Shown here: positions 6,754-8,390 of the stretch, piece by piece
Position numbering within the stretch: the stretch's first letter is position 1
How the letters are laid out: each line of letters opens with the position of its first letter
NCBI GenBank assembly: GCA_905198825.1
Contig: CAJKEF010000041.1
Span: 1 to 8,390 of the forward strand
Reading direction: 5' to 3'
Length of the DNA stretch: 8,390 nt
Origin: an uncultured Collinsella sp.
GTDB lineage: Bacteria > Actinomycetota > Coriobacteriia > Coriobacteriales > Coriobacteriaceae
Translations under genes and position numbers: made by a program
The notes under the pieces: model-generated
What the model saw: only the letters and a program-made list of their open reading frames with translations
Database searches by the model: none
Told to the model about the DNA's origin: nothing

Positions 6754-6893
6754 CCGATGCTTACAGAATGAGCGAACACAGCTTAGGTAGCTCATTTGGG
6801 ACGGGGCTCCTTTGACTGCTCATGTGGTAGCATCGGGTCTCATATAAATGAGGGAGTAGTCGCGTAATCGGGCTCGCCCGCAGAGAGGGAGCC
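6754..6893 (+). promoter_or_regulatory. Structured candidate leader upstream of mntP
   Basis: This stretch holds nested inverted repeats: CCGATGCT (6754-6761) against AGCATCGG (6829-6836), and inside it AATGAGC (6767-6773) against GCTCATT (6790-6796). GCTCAT recurs at 6818-6823 and could compete for AATGAGC. CTCAT and ATGAG (6839-6852) form a small hairpin. The mntP Shine-Dalgarno region GGAGCC (6888-6893) can pair with GGCTCC at 6805-6810, or in part (GAGCC) with GGCTC at 6871-6875. GGGAGTAG (6852-6859) and GCCAGAC (6891-6897) resemble the conserved loop sequences of the yybP-ykoY manganese riboswitch, but they lie only 31 bases apart, far closer than usual. I could not identify a firm promoter; TATAAA at 6843-6848 is a possible -10 without a good -35 and, if used, would exclude most of the upstream structure from the transcript. 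Confidence 0.4.
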
Positions 6894-6898
6894 AGACT

Positions 6899-7477
6899 AT
6901 GGGACTCGCAGAGCTCGTGTTGCTCGCCGTTGGCCTTTCGATGGACGCCTTTGCCGTTTCCATCTGCAAGGGCCTCGGCATGAAAAAGATCAACCTTAAA
7001 GTCGCCGTGGTGCTCGGCCTGTTCTTTGGCGGCTTTCAGGCCGGCATGCCCGTAATCGGATGGGCGCTCGGCAGTCAATTCATGGGCATCATCGGACCCA
7101 TCGACCATTGGATCGCCTTTATCCTTTTGGCCTTCATCGGCAGCAAAATGCTGTGGGAAGCCTTTACCGAAGACGAGGATGAAGACGACGGCAAGGATGC
7201 CGAAAAGATTGACCTGGGCGAATACCTGATCCTCGCCATCGCCACCTCAATCGACGCCCTAGCCGTAGGCATCTCATTTGCGGCGCTCTCGGTTTACATC
7301 GTTCCCGCTGTATCGCTTATCGGCGTCACAACGTTTATCTTCTCCGTTGCCGGCATAGCGATCGGCCACACCTTTGGCGCGCGCTACGAAAAGCCTGCCA
7401 CCATCGTGGGCGGCGTCGTGCTCATCCTCATCGGCCTCAAGATTCTGCTTGAGCATCTGGGGATCCTCGCGATATAA
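6899..7477 (+). CDS. mntP: Manganese efflux pump MntP
   Basis: This 192-residue inner-membrane protein of the MntP (DUF204, YebN) family exports Mn2+; the E. coli member is of similar size. Six hydrophobic segments are visible, at roughly residues 3-23, 34-58, 68-88, 108-130, 136-158 and 168-190. The two halves repeat a signature: GLSMDAFAVSICKGL (12-26, Asp16) and ATSIDALAVGISFA (115-128, Asp119), whose aspartates are implicated in metal transport in the family. The loop between the halves is strongly acidic (EDEDEDDGKD, 91-100) and could bind metal or simply be a cytoplasmic linker. The start is ATG with AGGGAG 7 bases upstream. It is transcribed away from disA. I see no clear terminator after it; 7478-7518 holds only an A-run and no stable hairpin. 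Confidence 0.95.
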   Translation: MGLAELVLLAVGLSMDAFAVSICKGLGMKKINLKVAVVLGLFFGGFQAGMPVIGWALGSQFMGIIGPIDHWIAFILLAFIGSKMLWEAFTEDEDEDDGKDAEKIDLGEYLILAIATSIDALAVGISFAALSVYIVPAVSLIGVTTFIFSVAGIAIGHTFGARYEKPATIVGGVVLILIGLKILLEHLGILAI

Positions 7478-7518
7478 AAAACGCCTCTCATAAGCTCAAC
7501 GTCAACGTGGAAGTCTCA

Positions 7519-7533
7519 TGCAGAGTTTTGCAT
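7519..7533 (+). promoter_or_regulatory. Third operator-like half site upstream of hipB-like gene
   Basis: TGCAGAGTTTTGCAT matches the left arm of the palindrome downstream (TGCAGACTTTTGCAT, 7546-7560) at 14 of 15 positions in the same orientation, starting 27 bases earlier. Each copy also has its own TGCA-N6-TGCA symmetry. It looks like an accessory binding site for the same regulator. Confidence 0.55.
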
Positions 7534-7543
7534 AAGGCCTTTT

Positions 7544-7588
7544 CGTGCAGACTTTTGCATGTCATACTGATATGCAAAAGTCTGCACG
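7544..7588. promoter_or_regulatory. Perfect 17-bp inverted repeat, probable HipB-like operator
   Basis: CGTGCAGACTTTTGCAT (7544-7560) and ATGCAAAAGTCTGCACG (7572-7588) are exact inverted copies separated by 11 bases. The element ends 13 bases before the GTG start of the HTH gene. CATACT at 7563-7568, inside the spacer, is a possible -10 box, so binding at the arms would cover the promoter. HipB proteins of hipBA modules repress their own operon from promoter palindromes; applying that here is inference. There is no T-tract and the position is just upstream of a gene, so an operator is more likely than a terminator. Confidence 0.7.
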
Positions 7589-7601
7589 TTAGGAGATTGC
7601 C

Positions 7602-8072
7602 GTGGATACCCTTCCCATCACCACACCGCGCCAAGCTGGCATCTACGTGCGCCAGGCACGCGAGTCACAGGGAATCACCCGTGCGGCCCTCGCTAAAAAA
7701 GCCGGTGTTTCGGAGCGCCTGCTCGCATCGCTCGAGTTGGGCGACGCCACCGGCATTCGACTCGACAAGCTATTGGCAATCTTCAATGCTCTCGGACTGG
7801 CGCTCGCCGCTCAAGGGGATATAGGCGAAACGAAAAATGAGCAATCAGCCAACGTTCCGCGTGCCGATTTGCAACCTCACAGTACCCCCAGACGCCATCG
7901 CGCTCAACGTCCCTCTCATAGCTACCGTTGCTGCGCCGCCATTCCGGTTCTTGCAGACGCCCCCTTTACGTCTGAACTCTACGACAAAGCCTTCGCAGAT
8001 TTCGCCATGTCCAATCTCGGAGTCTCGATTGCCGCAAACGCATCTGTCCAACCAAAGCCTGACGGGAAATAG
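7602..8072 (+). CDS. HipB-like helix-turn-helix regulator / antitoxin
   Basis: The protein has 156 residues and starts at GTG with AGGAG 6 bases upstream. Residues 9-70 form a Cro/C1-type HTH: QAGIYVRQARESQG, ITRAALAKKAGVSERLLASLELGDA with the recognition helix near 37-46, then RLDKLLAIFNALGLAL. This is the HipB pattern. After residue 75 comes a low-complexity linker rich in Arg, His, Pro and Ser (80-120), then a more protein-like tail YDKAFADFAMSNLGVSI (127-143). The gene lies 3 bases before the HipA-like gene and in the same frame, the standard antitoxin-toxin order. It probably neutralises HipA and represses the operon from the palindrome upstream. E. coli HipB is much shorter, about 88 residues, so the tail is an extension. 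The linker may have suffered compensating frameshifts (see findings). Confidence 0.85.
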   Translation: MDTLPITTPRQAGIYVRQARESQGITRAALAKKAGVSERLLASLELGDATGIRLDKLLAIFNALGLALAAQGDIGETKNEQSANVPRADLQPHSTPRRHRAQRPSHSYRCCAAIPVLADAPFTSELYDKAFADFAMSNLGVSIAANASVQPKPDGK

Positions 8073-8075
8073 CCA

Positions 8076-8390
8076 ATGGCCACCACATCGCTTCGGACTA
8101 TTATTTGCGGCGAACCTGCAGGAACGCTCATGCAAGATGAGAACGGTCTCATCAGCTTTGTCTATGATCAAGACTATGACGGGCCCGCATTATCGATCAA
8201 CATACCCGTATCAAATCGTACATACAGCCAACAGGTCATGAATCCATACTTGTTTGGCCTTCTACCCGACAGCGAGGATCAGCGAAAAGCGATTGCTGCC
8301 GAATTCGACGTTAGACCCAACAATGCCGTTGCGCTACTCAGCCATATCGGACTTGACTGTCCGGGTGGAGTGCAGTTTTGTGCCGAAGAA
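8076..8390 (+). CDS. HipA-like protein, N-terminal part (3' end outside window)
   Basis: From ATG at 8076 the frame is open to the window edge, giving 105 residues beginning MATTSLRTIICGEPAGTL. The pattern fits the HipA N-terminal subdomain: a strand pair with GxL (CGEPAGTLMQDENGLISFVY), an SINIPVSNRTYS segment equal to the family's SLSLPL-type strand, then PYLFGLLPDSEDQRKAIAAEF, comparable to PFFxNLLPEGxxR, and VALLSHIGLDCPGGVQF, comparable to the IGxDCAGAV block. The kinase core is beyond the window, so catalytic residues cannot be checked. The gap to the hipB-like stop is 3 bases and the ribosome site is weak (GGGAAA), so expression probably depends on coupling to the upstream gene. Full-length relatives are Ser/Thr kinases that cause growth arrest; activity here is inferred. 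Confidence 0.85.
   Translation, partial: MATTSLRTIICGEPAGTLMQDENGLISFVYDQDYDGPALSINIPVSNRTYSQQVMNPYLFGLLPDSEDQRKAIAAEFDVRPNNAVALLSHIGLDCPGGVQFCAEE

Noticed and set aside
6812..6848. TTGACT (6812-6817) with TATAAA (6843-6848) as the mntP promoter
   Set aside because: The spacer is 25 bases, too long for a standard sigma-70-type promoter; TATAAA alone remains a weak -10 candidate.
7478..7518. Terminator after mntP
   Set aside because: There is an A-run but no stable hairpin followed by T residues on the plus strand.
7544..7588. The 17-bp palindrome as the mntP terminator
   Set aside because: No T-tract follows, its arms match a third copy upstream, and it directly abuts the hipB-like start, so an operator fits better.
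1..8390. tRNA or rRNA genes, CRISPR arrays, transposase genes
   Set aside because: I saw no cloverleaf-like segment, no regularly spaced repeats and no transposase or integrase motifs in the intergenic stretches or recognised genes.

Overview
The window looks like a chromosomal segment of a moderately high-GC Gram-positive actinobacterium. My best guess is class Coriobacteriia, possibly Collinsella. This rests on remembered protein styles, the gene order and GC-rich codon use in the central operon, not on any search. The left-edge gene and the right-edge pair use visibly more A/T-ending codons than the middle.

Layout: (1) 1-1112, plus strand: the C-terminal part of a HipA-like kinase-fold protein whose start lies outside the window. 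(2) 1140-6677, minus strand: a compact operon read right to left as disA, ispD, ispF, cysS, rlmB, yacP/rae1-like. Most junctions overlap or have gaps of a few bases. The exception is the 186-base cysS-rlmB gap, which holds a 100-bp dyad-symmetric element and a terminator-like hairpin. (3) 6678-6898: a divergent intergenic region with several inverted repeats and two short matches to conserved parts of the yybP-ykoY manganese riboswitch. (4) 6899-7477, plus strand: mntP, a manganese efflux pump. (5) 7478-8390, plus strand: a hipBA-type module with a strong 17-bp inverted-repeat operator, a HipB-like regulator, and the first 105 residues of a HipA-like protein that runs off the right edge.

How the genes fit together: DisA makes the second messenger c-di-AMP. 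IspD and IspF are two steps of the MEP isoprenoid pathway. CysS charges tRNA-Cys. RlmB-like methyltransferase and the YacP/Rae1-like NYN protein act on RNA or ribosomes. The order resembles the Bacillus disA-ispD-ispF-gltX-cysE-cysS-mrnC-rlmB-rae1 cluster, with gltX, cysE and mrnC absent. DisA-type cyclases need divalent metal, so the adjoining manganese exporter is suggestive but unproven as a functional link. I do not see a clearly new defence or mobile system. The most noteworthy features are the 100-bp palindrome, the mntP leader, the HipB operator array, and the HipA-like genes flanking a housekeeping operon.
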